This document shows, in pieces, positions 17,411-25,383 of a stretch of 64,000 bases of DNA. The notes below the pieces were generated by a model that was not told the origin of the DNA, searched no databases, and saw only the letters and a program-made list of their open reading frames with translations. The DNA is from Lutimaribacter_A marinistellae (GTDB lineage: Bacteria > Pseudomonadota > Alphaproteobacteria > Rhodobacterales > Rhodobacteraceae). Position 1 is the first letter of the stretch; every line of letters begins with the position of its first letter. The position numbers and the translations under genes were made by a program. The DNA lies in the NCBI RefSeq assembly GCF_042648365.1, contig NZ_JBHRXI010000049.1, positions 372,001-436,000 on the forward strand. Direction: 5' to 3'.

Positions 17411-18822
17411 TGGGCACGTCGCTCTCGCTTCGGTTGCGGATTTTCCTGTTCTTCGCATTGCTTGCAGCGGGTGGAGTTTCGCTTGCGCTTGGTGCGCTGG
17501 CCTGGGCCCATGCCAGATCGGGCGCGGCCGGGCTGACGGATGCGTTCACCTTTGCCGCCATCGTGATCGGGTTCGGGCAACTTGCACTCGTGGTAGGGAT
17601 CTGGCTGCTGTTCGACGAGAATGTAGCGCGTCCGATCGAACGGCTGGCCGCACAGATGCGGACCAAGGCACATGCCGGTGTCAGAGGGCAGATGGACCTG
17701 CACGGCGCGCGCTACCTTGGCGATCTGGCACCAGCGGCCGCGGGCCTTGCCGGCCAAATTGGCGACAGCACCATGATGACGGCAGAGGCCGTCGCCGAGC
17801 AGACCGCCCGCCTAGCGGCTGAAAAGGCGCGACTGACCGCACTGTTGACAGAAATTCCGGTCGCGATGGTTCTTGTGAACCCCGCTCATCAGATCGTGCT
17901 CTATGACGGACAGGCTGCCGAAGTTTTGGCGCAGGTCGCTCATCCTCGGCTCAACGCTTCGTTGTTCGATTACCTGTCGCGTGCCGATGTCGAAGCCGCG
18001 CATGCGAGGCTTGCCCGCAGCGGCAAGGAAGTGGAATGCTCTCTGGCCAGCGCAGATGGCGCGCAAAGCTACAGCGCACGGATGCGCCCCTTGGGCGATG
18101 CACCCGGCTACATGCTGTTTCTTGACGACAGCGAAGCCCGCATAGCGCCCGACGCCGCGCGTCCCTTGATCTACGATTTCGACCTTCTGGAAACCTCGGG
18201 CGACACCGCGTTTGAAACCCGCAAACTGTCGGACCTGTGTTTCGTGGTCTTCGACACCGAGACGACTGGCCTGCTTCCGCACAAGGACGAGATCGTGCAG
18301 ATCGGGGCGGTTCGGGTGTTGCGCGGTCGCATCATCGAAGGCGAGGAACTGAACACGCTGGTTGATCCTGGCCGACCGATCCCGCCCGCATCGACCAAGG
18401 TTCACAGGATCACCGATGCGATGGTTGCAGGCGCTCCCGACATAGCGGAGGCTGGACGCGCCTTTCATCAATTCGCAAACGACGCGGTCATCGTTGCGCA
18501 TAACGCACCATTCGACATGGCCTTTCTCCGCCGTCACGCCGGGCGGATCGGCGTCAACTGGGACCACCCGATACTGGATACCGTTCTGGTCTCTGCCGTC
18601 CTGTTCGGTGCGGGGGAAACGCATACGCTCGACGCCTTGTGCGACCGTCTGGAGGTCGAGATACCGCAGGCCTTGCGCCACACTGCGTTGGGCGATGCAA
18701 GGGCCACGGCAGAGGTTCTTGTTCGAATGCTGCCCATGCTGAAGGCCCGCGGGATGGAAACCTTTGGCGACGTCATTGCCGAGACTCGCAAGCATGGACG
18801 CCTGCTCGAAGATCTGAACTGA
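17410..18822 (+). CDS. Membrane-anchored DnaQ-like 3'-5' exonuclease
   Basis: A 470-residue protein. The N-terminus has two hydrophobic helices (about 8-34 and 44-67), then a coiled-coil/HAMP-like linker and a PAS-like segment (about 140-240, ALLTEIPVAMVLVNPAHQIVLYDGQ split here). The C-terminal half is a DEDDh exonuclease: FVVFDTETTG (Exo I, near residue 282), HNAPFDMAFL (Exo II) and HTALGDARATAEVL (Exo III with His). The layout resembles a sensor kinase whose output domain is an exonuclease. Overlap with the preceding small membrane gene indicates co-translation. Its substrate (DNA or RNA) is unknown. Confidence 0.85.
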   Translation: MGTSLSLRLRIFLFFALLAAGGVSLALGALAWAHARSGAAGLTDAFTFAAIVIGFGQLALVVGIWLLFDENVARPIERLAAQMRTKAHAGVRGQMDLHGARYLGDLAPAAAGLAGQIGDSTMMTAEAVAEQTARLAAEKARLTALLTEIPVAMVLVNPAHQIVLYDGQAAEVLAQVAHPRLNASLFDYLSRADVEAAHARLARSGKEVECSLASADGAQSYSARMRPLGDAPGYMLFLDDSEARIAPDAARPLIYDFDLLETSGDTAFETRKLSDLCFVVFDTETTGLLPHKDEIVQIGAVRVLRGRIIEGEELNTLVDPGRPIPPASTKVHRITDAMVAGAPDIAEAGRAFHQFANDAVIVAHNAPFDMAFLRRHAGRIGVNWDHPILDTVLVSAVLFGAGETHTLDALCDRLEVEIPQALRHTALGDARATAEVLVRMLPMLKARGMETFGDVIAETRKHGRLLEDLN

Positions 18823-18904
18823 TACCCCCGAACTGGCGAGCATGGACAATCCCGGCGCGTCGTGGCAGGTCAGGCGCAAGCCCGACGGCCAAAAAAGGCG
18901 TGCG

Positions 18905-19405
18905 ATGACCGAGACCAGTTTCATTCCCGGCCCCGAAACCACCCGCGCCTTTCGCGAGGCGCTGGGATGCTTTGCCACTGGCGTGACCGTGGTCACGACG
19001 CAAGTGGGCGGCAAGCCGCGTGCGATTACCGTGAATTCGTTCTCGTCAGTTTCGCTGACCCCGCCTTTGGTGCTTTGGTGTCTGGATCACAAGTCGAACC
19101 GGTACGATGTGTTTGCGGGCGCACAGAACTATGCCATCCACGTAATGGGTGAAGAACAGCAGCGCCTTGCGTTGGATTTCGCCCGCGATGGCGACGATTT
19201 CTCACATGCCCGGTGGCAGGCCAATGCGGACGGCGTCCCGCTGCTTGACGATTGCCTCGCGCGGTTCGAATGCCGATTGTCCGCGACGCATGAAGCCGGA
19301 GATCACATCATTATCCTGGGCGAGGTCACACGCGCGATGCACAGACCGGGCCATGGGCTGATATTCAAACGCGGCCAATACGGCGCGTTTTCCGGCCTGC
19401 TCTGA
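18905..19405 (+). CDS. Flavin reductase-like domain protein
   Basis: 166 residues with the Flavin_Reduct fold: FREALGCFATGVTVVTT near the N-terminus, ITVNSFSSVSLTPPLVLWCLD and the C-terminal ILGEVTRAMHRPGHGLIFKRGQYG region (quoted in parts). Members supply reduced FMN/FAD to two-component monooxygenases. The start at 18905 is chosen over an upstream ATG at 18842 because homologues begin near TSFIPGPETTRAFR. No partner monooxygenase is adjacent. Its stop is immediately next to the stop of the convergent DUF6505 gene (19405/19406). Confidence 0.85.
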   Translation: MTETSFIPGPETTRAFREALGCFATGVTVVTTQVGGKPRAITVNSFSSVSLTPPLVLWCLDHKSNRYDVFAGAQNYAIHVMGEEQQRLALDFARDGDDFSHARWQANADGVPLLDDCLARFECRLSATHEAGDHIIILGEVTRAMHRPGHGLIFKRGQYGAFSGLL

Positions 19406-19891
19406 TCAGGAGGCATCGTCCGGCGTGGCATGGACGGCCAAAAGGTCGATTTCCGCGTCCTGCGGCTCGATCACGCGATAGCTCTCCCTCACGCCAGCCT
19501 CTGTCAGGTCTCTGGCAACGGTCAGCAGCGTGTTGGCAGGATGCTCATCGCACAGGTCTGCCATCTGGGCAATTTCGTCCCGCGCCACGCCGATCGCGGC
19601 GTCGACCGAAGGAGCTCCATAAAACTCGACGAAATGGGCAGCCAGTTTTTCCGCCAGCCGTTCCAACTCGGCCGGTTCGATCTGGGTGACCGCGACAAAG
19701 GTCACGCGTCCGGCGGTTTCCAAGCCGAGCCAGCCGTTGGCGAAGGCCTGCCGCGCCTTCCCTTCGAGGTCTGCCGGAGACCAGTTTGAGAATTCGAACC
19801 CACCGGATATGCACCACTCACCGGTCCTTGCCGGTGAATGAAACACGTTCATGTCGCTTTCGTCGAAATGGATGGCGCGCGCCAGTTTCAT
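19406..19891 (-). CDS. DUF6505-like protein
   Basis: 161 residues, mostly soluble, starting MKLARAIHFDESDMNVFHS. No catalytic motif is evident. It resembles the DUF6505 group seen beside biotin/lipoate-ligase-like genes in Rhodobacteraceae; this assignment is from recall of family context. Its ATG overlaps the ligase-like gene stop by 4 bp, making it the last gene of a four-gene operon with an Mrp-type Fe-S protein. Upstream in-frame codons exist only inside the ligase gene and are rejected. Confidence 0.75.
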   Translation of the reverse strand: MKLARAIHFDESDMNVFHSPARTGEWCISGGFEFSNWSPADLEGKARQAFANGWLGLETAGRVTFVAVTQIEPAELERLAEKLAAHFVEFYGAPSVDAAIGVARDEIAQMADLCDEHPANTLLTVARDLTEAGVRESYRVIEPQDAEIDLLAVHATPDDAS

Positions 19892-20604
19892 CGTCCTGTC
19901 TCCAGCAGTTCGGTCATTGGAACGAGCCGGGTCGCATCCGCAGTCCGGATCAGCATTCCGAACCTGTCGTCGGTCCCGAGAAACGTCCCCGAGACATCCT
20001 CGCGGGTGACATCTTCGCCCACCCCCTGCACCAGCCCCATCCACTCGGCGTGGAGCGGCGCGTTTCCTTCCTCTTCCCAGCGATGCAGCCAAGCGAGCAT
20101 ATGACGCGACCAGCTTTCCACCAATCCGGCCGGGGATAGATCGGCACAGCCTTCTTCGTATAGTGCCGTCACATCAGGTGTCTCGCCGGGCACCGCGCCC
20201 GTAGGCATCAACGCCACTTCCCATCCGATCACCAGCCAGTCGGGTATCTCTTCGGGTTCGCGCGTCGAGGCGGCGGCACGGAAAAAGCCGCACCGGGCGC
20301 CGTTGACCCGGATCTGGCCATCCCATGACAGGTGCACGGCGACCTCGGGCGGGGCAAGGGCCCCCAAGGCGTTCTGAAATCCGACGGCACAGAGCGGCAG
20401 CATGGCCATGGCCTGATCGAGAGATGTCTCGGGTGCAAAGACCACCGCCGCGCGCAGCCTGTCGGCCTGAATGGCATGCACGATCGTCCCACCGTCGCAC
20501 CCGAGCGCTGCCAAGGCCTGCGCCCGTTCGAATGGATCTGCGCCATCCGGGGCAGGCTGGCCTTGCAACAGAGGCGGAAAACTGAGCTGCGCCGTCATCG
20601 ACAC
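19888..20604 (-). CDS. Biotin/lipoate-protein-ligase-like protein (DUF4444 C-terminus)
   Basis: 238 residues with a BirA/LplA-like core (QADRLRAAVVFAPE, MAMLPLCAVGFQNAL, HLSWDGQIRVNGARCGFF) and a C-terminal SH3-like segment (DVSGTFLGTDDRFGMLIR) matching DUF4444. In BirA the matching core reads KWPND followed by a KLAG segment containing the catalytic lysine. Here the stretch has Ser-Trp-Asp-Gly and Ala-Arg-Cys-Gly, so the conserved lysines appear to be missing. It may be a diverged ligase, an amidotransferase or a binding protein. It starts 1 bp after mrp and overlaps the DUF6505 gene. A second start at 20598 (MTAQLSF) is possible. Confidence 0.8.
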   Translation of the reverse strand: MSMTAQLSFPPLLQGQPAPDGADPFERAQALAALGCDGGTIVHAIQADRLRAAVVFAPETSLDQAMAMLPLCAVGFQNALGALAPPEVAVHLSWDGQIRVNGARCGFFRAAASTREPEEIPDWLVIGWEVALMPTGAVPGETPDVTALYEEGCADLSPAGLVESWSRHMLAWLHRWEEEGNAPLHAEWMGLVQGVGEDVTREDVSGTFLGTDDRFGMLIRTADATRLVPMTELLETGR

Positions 20605-20605
20605 C

Positions 20606-21667
20606 TCACGCGTTGCCGCTGGCGATCATGTCGCGCGCGATCTTGCGGAACGCCTGCGCCTGTGCGCTGTCGGGCTTGCTGACAACAATCGGCGCTCCGC
20701 CATCGGCGGCCACCCGGATATCGAGATGCAGCGGGATTTCTCCCAACAGCGGCACGCCCAGCTTTGCCGCCTCAGACGCGACACCGCCATGACCGAACAC
20801 ATGTTCCTCGTGGCCGCATTTGGAGCAGATATGCGTCGACATGTTCTCGATCATCCCGAGGATCGGCGTCTTGAGCTGGTTGAACATGTCGATCCCCTTT
20901 CGGGCATCAATCAGCGCAACATCCTGTGGCGTCGACACGACGATGGCACCATCCACCTGAAACTTCTGGCTAAGCGTCAGCTGGACGTCACCGGTGCCGG
21001 GCGGCAGGTCGACGATCAGCACGTCGAGACCACCCCATTGCACCTGACTCATCATTTGCTGCAGCGCACCCATCAGCATCGGACCGCGCCAGACAACCGC
21101 TTGGCCCTCGTTCGTCATGAGGCCCATGGACATCATGGTCACCCCATGGTTGCGCAGCGGCAGGATCGTCTTGCCATCCGGGCTTGCCGGTCGTCCGGAT
21201 ACGCCCAGCATCCGCGGTTGGCTCGGGCCGTAGACATCGGCGTCTAGCAAACCGACGCGTCGTCCTTCAGCGGCGAGTGCACAAGCAAGGTTGGCCGATA
21301 CGGTCGATTTCCCGACCCCGCCCTTGCCGCTGGCGATGGCGACGATCCGGTCGACGCCGGGAACAGCCTGCGGCCCCTGTGGCTGGGGTTTGGCCTTGGG
21401 CTTCAAATCCGGTGGCGCCTTGTCGGAATGGGCCGTCAGCATCGCGGAAACACGCTCCACCCCGGACACGCTGCTTGCCGCCTCTTCCGCCACGTCCCGG
21501 ATCGGCGTGTAGAGGTCGCTGTGCTTGGGGTCGATCTCGAGCACGAAGCGCACGGTCGTGTCCTCGACATTCAGCGCGCGCACCACGCCGGCTGCAACGA
21601 TGTCCTGACCGCTGAGCGGATCGGTGATCTTTTTGAGGTTGGCCAGAACCGCGTCTCGAATGCTCAT
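20606..21667 (-). CDS. apbC: Mrp/NBP35 family Fe-S carrier ATPase
   Basis: A 353-residue P-loop protein that binds and transfers [4Fe-4S] clusters. Domain order is an N-terminal MIP18-like segment (ITDPLSGQDIVAAGVV, about 1-85), the deviant Walker A GKGGVGKSTVSANLA (about 115), the VDLPPGTGDVQLTL switch, and the C-terminal CSKCGHEEHVFG with the CxxC that holds a bridging cluster. It overlaps the DUF6494 gene by 4 bp upstream and is 1 bp from the ligase-like gene. The formate dehydrogenase region next door is rich in Fe-S proteins that could need it. Confidence 0.94.
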   Translation of the reverse strand: MSIRDAVLANLKKITDPLSGQDIVAAGVVRALNVEDTTVRFVLEIDPKHSDLYTPIRDVAEEAASSVSGVERVSAMLTAHSDKAPPDLKPKAKPQPQGPQAVPGVDRIVAIASGKGGVGKSTVSANLACALAAEGRRVGLLDADVYGPSQPRMLGVSGRPASPDGKTILPLRNHGVTMMSMGLMTNEGQAVVWRGPMLMGALQQMMSQVQWGGLDVLIVDLPPGTGDVQLTLSQKFQVDGAIVVSTPQDVALIDARKGIDMFNQLKTPILGMIENMSTHICSKCGHEEHVFGHGGVASEAAKLGVPLLGEIPLHLDIRVAADGGAPIVVSKPDSAQAQAFRKIARDMIASGNA

Positions 21668-21861
21668 GCCTCTCCGTCCTTGATATGACCGGTCACCACG
21701 TGCTCGACGTCGAGACCTTCGACCGTCAGCACCATCTTGGCCGCAAAGCTCTTGCCTTCCGGGTGCCCAGCCTCGCGCAGCGCGTCCTCGATGGCCTGCT
21801 GGCTGGTCACTCCGACCTGCTTGAGGAACTTGCGCATCGACATGTTGTAATCGGCGCTCAT
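21664..21861 (-). CDS. DUF6494-like small protein
   Basis: A 65-residue protein beginning MSADYNMSMRKFLKQVGVTS and ending GLDVEHVVTGHIKDGEA. The helical N-terminus and small beta C-terminus resemble DUF6494, a group found next to mrp in alphaproteobacteria (recall, not a search). It is first in the mrp operon and its stop overlaps the mrp start (ATGA), so it is co-translated. Function unknown; a small partner or regulator of the Mrp carrier is the simplest idea. Confidence 0.8.
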   Translation of the reverse strand: MSADYNMSMRKFLKQVGVTSQQAIEDALREAGHPEGKSFAAKMVLTVEGLDVEHVVTGHIKDGEA

Positions 21862-21929
21862 GGCTTCGGTCTCCCTTCGTGCTCGCATCGCGTTTGACGC
21901 AGGGCCGCCTGTCTCGTTAGGCTGGCCCC

Positions 21930-22658
21930 ATGCGCCGGTTTCTCTTGTGCCTGAGCCTGATGCTGACCGCCAGCCCTTCTGTTGGGCAGGATGCACTTGG
22001 CTTGGCCGTACCCGAAAGCGTGACGACCTCGGGCTTGCTGCAACATATCCTTCCGCGCTTCTCCCTCAAGACCGGCATTCGCGTTCGCCCTGATCCCAAG
22101 GGCGAAATGTTTCTGGCCGAGTCAGCCCCCGGCACACCGGTGATGAAGCGGGCAAGCGTGACCTATTTCCTGCGCATCACCGAGAACGCCAGCCAGGAAC
22201 GGTTCCGCGACTGGTTATTGTCGGAAGTGGGGCAGAAGACGATTACCGGGTTCCGACCCGAAACCGGACCGGCGTTTTCGACGGATATCGGCCGGGTGGA
22301 GGTGGTCGAAGCGCCCAAGGTCGAGGGCGACGCCAGACGCGGGGCGGAATTGTCGATGTCACTCTGCGGTCGCTGTCATGTGGTCGGGCCGGAGAATCGA
22401 ATGAACGGGCTTGGATCGACCCCTTCTTTCGCCGTCTTGCGAACGCTGCCGGACTGGCTCGAACGGTTTCAGGTCTTCTATGTTTTGGCACCGCATCCCG
22501 CCTTCACGCAGGTCAAGGACATCACCCAACCGTTCGACCCCGAGCGACCGCCGCCGATTGTTCCGGTGACGATGTCGCTGGAGGATCTAGAGGCGATACT
22601 TGCCTATGTATCGGTTGTCGCGGCCGCCGATCTTGGCGCGCCGCTTCAGACGCAATGA
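21930..22658 (+). CDS. Exported c-type cytochrome
   Basis: 242 residues with a signal peptide (MRRFLLCLSLMLTASPSVGQ) and one haem c motif, CGRCH at residues 146-150. The haem domain follows an N-terminal domain of about 120 residues with no clear family. A methionine near MSLEDLEAILAYV is a possible sixth ligand, unproven. It is divergent from the DUF6494-mrp operon and ends 13 bp from the convergent polyferredoxin gene of the formate dehydrogenase region, so it could be a periplasmic electron carrier for it. Confidence 0.82.
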   Translation: MRRFLLCLSLMLTASPSVGQDALGLAVPESVTTSGLLQHILPRFSLKTGIRVRPDPKGEMFLAESAPGTPVMKRASVTYFLRITENASQERFRDWLLSEVGQKTITGFRPETGPAFSTDIGRVEVVEAPKVEGDARRGAELSMSLCGRCHVVGPENRMNGLGSTPSFAVLRTLPDWLERFQVFYVLAPHPAFTQVKDITQPFDPERPPPIVPVTMSLEDLEAILAYVSVVAAADLGAPLQTQ

Positions 22659-22671
22659 TCGCTTTGCCGCA

Positions 22672-24621
22672 TCAGTGGTCCCGGCGCTTGCCGAAGTAAT
22701 CCTCGGTCGTCACCACGCGTGGCCGCTCACCGGCAGAAAACGGGTTCTCCTTGGAATGGAACTGCGCCTTGACCCGGCAATCATCGCACATCTGGATCAT
22801 GCGCGCCTGTGCCGAACTGGCAAACATCGGATGCGTTCCGGCCAGCTTTTCCATGATGCGCTCCACCGTCGATTTCACACCGAAGGCGGCCCCGCATTCG
22901 ATACAGGCAAACGGCTCTTCCTCGTTCAGCACCTGCTGCGACAGGGCCGCGTCCGACAGATTGAACCGCGGTACCAGTTCTATGGCGTTCTCGGGGCAGA
23001 TCGTCCTGCAGATACCACATTGAAGGCAGGCATCCTCCTGAAAGTTGAGCTGTGGCTTATCAGGATTGTCGATCAACGCACCCGAAGGACAGAGCGATAC
23101 ACAGGACAGGCAGAGCGTACAGGCATCCGTATCAATCGCAACCGCACCATAAGGCGCGCCGTCGGGCAAATCGAGTACCGGTCCGCCGGGGTTGAGTGCC
23201 TGCGCCGAAAGCCGGGCAATCTGCCTCCGGTTGCCGAGTGGCAAGACAGGGCTTTCCAAGGGCGGGGAGGTGTCTTGATCATAGAGGCGATCCGCCATGA
23301 TGTCAGGATCGGTCTCGTCAATCAGGCCAAGCCGGTCGGACCCGGCGATGGCCTCAGCCAAGGCCAGTTCGCGTATCAGCGCGTCACGCTCGGTCGTCGG
23401 CGACACCAAAACGTCGACGCGGGCAAAACCATGTGACAACCCGGCGAGCATTTCGGCATGTCCGAAACCCGAGATCACCGAGAGCTCCAGCGGAATCACC
23501 TGGGCCGGCAACCCCCTGCCAAACCTCGCAGCCAAGCGGATCATCTCGGCCCCGCGCGCATCATGAACGAGAAGCCGAGGCGCAATACCACCGGCCGATC
23601 GAAATGTCCGGGCCAGCACTTCCATCCGCGACAGAAGGTGGCCAACCGGCGGATCCTCGTATGTGATCGCCGTCGAGGGGCAGAGCGCGGCGCAGGAGCC
23701 GCAGCCAGCACAGATCATCGGGTCGATCGCCACATGTTCGCCAGCCGCCGTGATCGCTCCGGTCGGGCAGATATCTAGGCATTTCGAGCATCCCGTCTGG
23801 CCCGCCCGCGAATGAGCGCAAAGCGTCTCGTCGAGGCGAACGTAGAGCGGCTTTTCAAAGGTTCCCACCAGGTCACGCGCCTGGGCGGTCAAGCTGGCCA
23901 CCGCGACCATGTCTTTTGGATCTGCGCGCAGGTAACCCTCGCGCTTTTCCGGCGCAGGAACGAATGGAGATGCTCCGCTCAGGTCGATGATGATATCGCA
24001 GGCCGATTTCGCTCCGTCACGAGGCGCGCTCCAGCCGTAACTGCCGCGACCGACCGGATCCAAGATCTGTAGCGCATCGAACGTGACCTCGAACCCTCCC
24101 AAGGCCCCCGTGACCCGTCGAACGCGCCCACGAACCGTGTCCCATCGCCGCGACACTGGCTCGGCCTCGTCCAGGGCCAGAACCGTGACCGCCAGCGTGT
24201 CTGCCAGTTGTCCGGCCAGTCCAAACGCAACCTCACCCGGCCCGACAATCAGGCAGGTTCCCTCACTGACCACGTCGACTGAAGGTGTTTCCCGCCGCGG
24301 CATCAATGCTTCAGCCAAGAGCGCAGCCTGCTTGGGGTGCGTATCACCGCCCTCGTCCGACCACCCTGCCCGGTCGCGCAGATCGACCATGAGCGGAAGA
24401 TCCGCACCAAGTTCCTCGGCCAGTTCCTCGAACCGTGCACTTTCCTGCCCACAGGCAATGACAACCGGGCCAGCCCGCATCGCCTCAGCGGCCGTCTCGA
24501 TCTCGGCGGTGCACAACGCTTCGTGCACGCGCGTGCAGCTCACTCCGCAAGAGGCCTCCAACCCGTCGGCATCAAGCCTTTGCGATCCGCCGCAACTGCA
24601 CAGCATAACGCGGTCCGTCAT
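22672..24621 (-). CDS. Large 4Fe-4S polyferredoxin linked to formate dehydrogenase
   Basis: 649 residues without membrane helices. An N-terminal Cys-rich segment (MLCSCGGSQ, CGVSC) resembles heterodisulfide-reductase-like proteins. Two ferredoxin-type double clusters follow: CSKCLDICPTGA with CAGCGSCAALCPS near the middle, and CTLCLSCVSLCPS with CLQCGICRTICPE near residue 510. A CIECG...CDDC zinc-finger-like tail comes last. Genes like this accompany DUF3305/DUF3306 and TorD near Tat-exported formate dehydrogenases. It is probably a cytoplasmic electron carrier or maturation factor. The start at 24621 follows GGGAGGGA; a longer open frame upstream is rejected. It is divergent from DUF3305. 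Confidence 0.87.
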   Translation of the reverse strand: MTDRVMLCSCGGSQRLDADGLEASCGVSCTRVHEALCTAEIETAAEAMRAGPVVIACGQESARFEELAEELGADLPLMVDLRDRAGWSDEGGDTHPKQAALLAEALMPRRETPSVDVVSEGTCLIVGPGEVAFGLAGQLADTLAVTVLALDEAEPVSRRWDTVRGRVRRVTGALGGFEVTFDALQILDPVGRGSYGWSAPRDGAKSACDIIIDLSGASPFVPAPEKREGYLRADPKDMVAVASLTAQARDLVGTFEKPLYVRLDETLCAHSRAGQTGCSKCLDICPTGAITAAGEHVAIDPMICAGCGSCAALCPSTAITYEDPPVGHLLSRMEVLARTFRSAGGIAPRLLVHDARGAEMIRLAARFGRGLPAQVIPLELSVISGFGHAEMLAGLSHGFARVDVLVSPTTERDALIRELALAEAIAGSDRLGLIDETDPDIMADRLYDQDTSPPLESPVLPLGNRRQIARLSAQALNPGGPVLDLPDGAPYGAVAIDTDACTLCLSCVSLCPSGALIDNPDKPQLNFQEDACLQCGICRTICPENAIELVPRFNLSDAALSQQVLNEEEPFACIECGAAFGVKSTVERIMEKLAGTHPMFASSAQARMIQMCDDCRVKAQFHSKENPFSAGERPRVVTTEDYFGKRRDH

Positions 24622-24681
24622 GCACGTCCCTCCCCGGTTCACTGGTGCCGCCCTGGCCGTTTTGGCGCCGGCTGACCACCA

Positions 24682-24694
24682 GAGTATTTTACTC
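24682..24694. promoter_or_regulatory. Short palindrome and repeat in the fdh divergent region
   Basis: GAGTA-TTT-TACTC (24682-24694) is a perfect palindrome with 5-bp arms. The word AGTATTT occurs at 24683 and again 13 bp later at 24696. It is close to the polyferredoxin promoter side of the gap. It may be a regulator site or part of a dispersed 'GAGTATTT' element. Confidence 0.35.
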
Positions 24695-24732
24695 AAGTAT
24701 TTGCGCGACAACAGGAATTTTTGATTTCCAGC

Positions 24733-24761
24733 TGCCAAGATATGCAAATACGGGCTTGGCA
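24733..24761. promoter_or_regulatory. Inverted repeat operator candidate between polyferredoxin and fdh operon
   Basis: TGCCAAG (24733-24739) and CTTGGCA (24755-24761) form a perfect 7-bp inverted repeat with a 15-bp AT-rich spacer, 68-96 bp before the TTG start of DUF3305 in the 207-bp divergent gap. Size and symmetry fit a LysR-type or similar dimer site controlling the formate dehydrogenase genes in both directions. Confidence 0.5.
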
Positions 24762-24828
24762 TACCATGGTGTCCTGCGCCATAACTATCAATAGCCGATG
24801 GTGGGGATGACCACGGCCGGAGGACTGA

Positions 24829-25383
24829 TTGAAGACCGCAGCCGTTCACATCGAAATGCCGCTTGGCATTGTTGTGCGCCGGACGCCCGGCATAACGCGT
24901 TGGGCGCGGTGGTCATGGCGGGCTGTCGCAGTGCTTCCTGGGGCCGCTTCTGCGGATTGGGCAGAACTCCGCCGCGAAGGCGACGCAATCGAGTATCACG
25001 CGGCGACGCTGCCTCTCACGCTCTGGGCCGCCGAGACCGAGGCTTACCTTGCCAATCTGTCCGACGCAGAACCTGCAATCTATGTCGTACTTCGCGAGCC
25101 GGACAGCAAAGATCATCCTCTCGAAGCCGTGCTTGTCACCGCATCGCCGTTTGAGGCACAGGATTACGCCGATACGGGCGAAGAAATCGTGGAAAAGGTC
25201 CCCATGACCGAAGGGCTGGTCGCCTGGGTTCGCGATTTCACGCTGGAGTACCATCATGAAGAAGCGTTCGTGAAACGCCGCAGAGACCGCAAACGGATTG
25301 ACCTTGTCGAGGACGGCAAAGGTGACGCGCGCATCCGGCAGACCTCCGACGTCTACCGCGCTCCTCGGAGAGCCGTGCAATGA
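24829..25383 (+). CDS. DUF3305 protein, formate dehydrogenase accessory
   Basis: 184 residues. The TTG at 24829 is taken as the start because GGAGG lies five bases before it; an in-frame ATG at 24856 (MPLGIVVRR) has no such site. The protein has the DUF3305 pattern: IVVRRTPGITRWARWSW, then LWAAETEAYLANL and WVRDFTLEYHHEEAFVKRRR. The basic C-terminus is typical. It is the first gene of the fdh operon and overlaps DUF3306 by 4 bp. The biochemical role is unknown; members co-occur with Tat-exported formate dehydrogenases, so assembly or regulation is likely. Confidence 0.88.
   Translation: MKTAAVHIEMPLGIVVRRTPGITRWARWSWRAVAVLPGAASADWAELRREGDAIEYHAATLPLTLWAAETEAYLANLSDAEPAIYVVLREPDSKDHPLEAVLVTASPFEAQDYADTGEEIVEKVPMTEGLVAWVRDFTLEYHHEEAFVKRRRDRKRIDLVEDGKGDARIRQTSDVYRAPRRAVQ

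Noticed and set aside
24755..24772. Possible sigma-54 promoter (TTGGCA) before the fdh operon
   Set aside because: The -24-like GG is present but the required GC is not at the -12 spacing, so the match is partial and the inverted repeat explains TTGGCA better.
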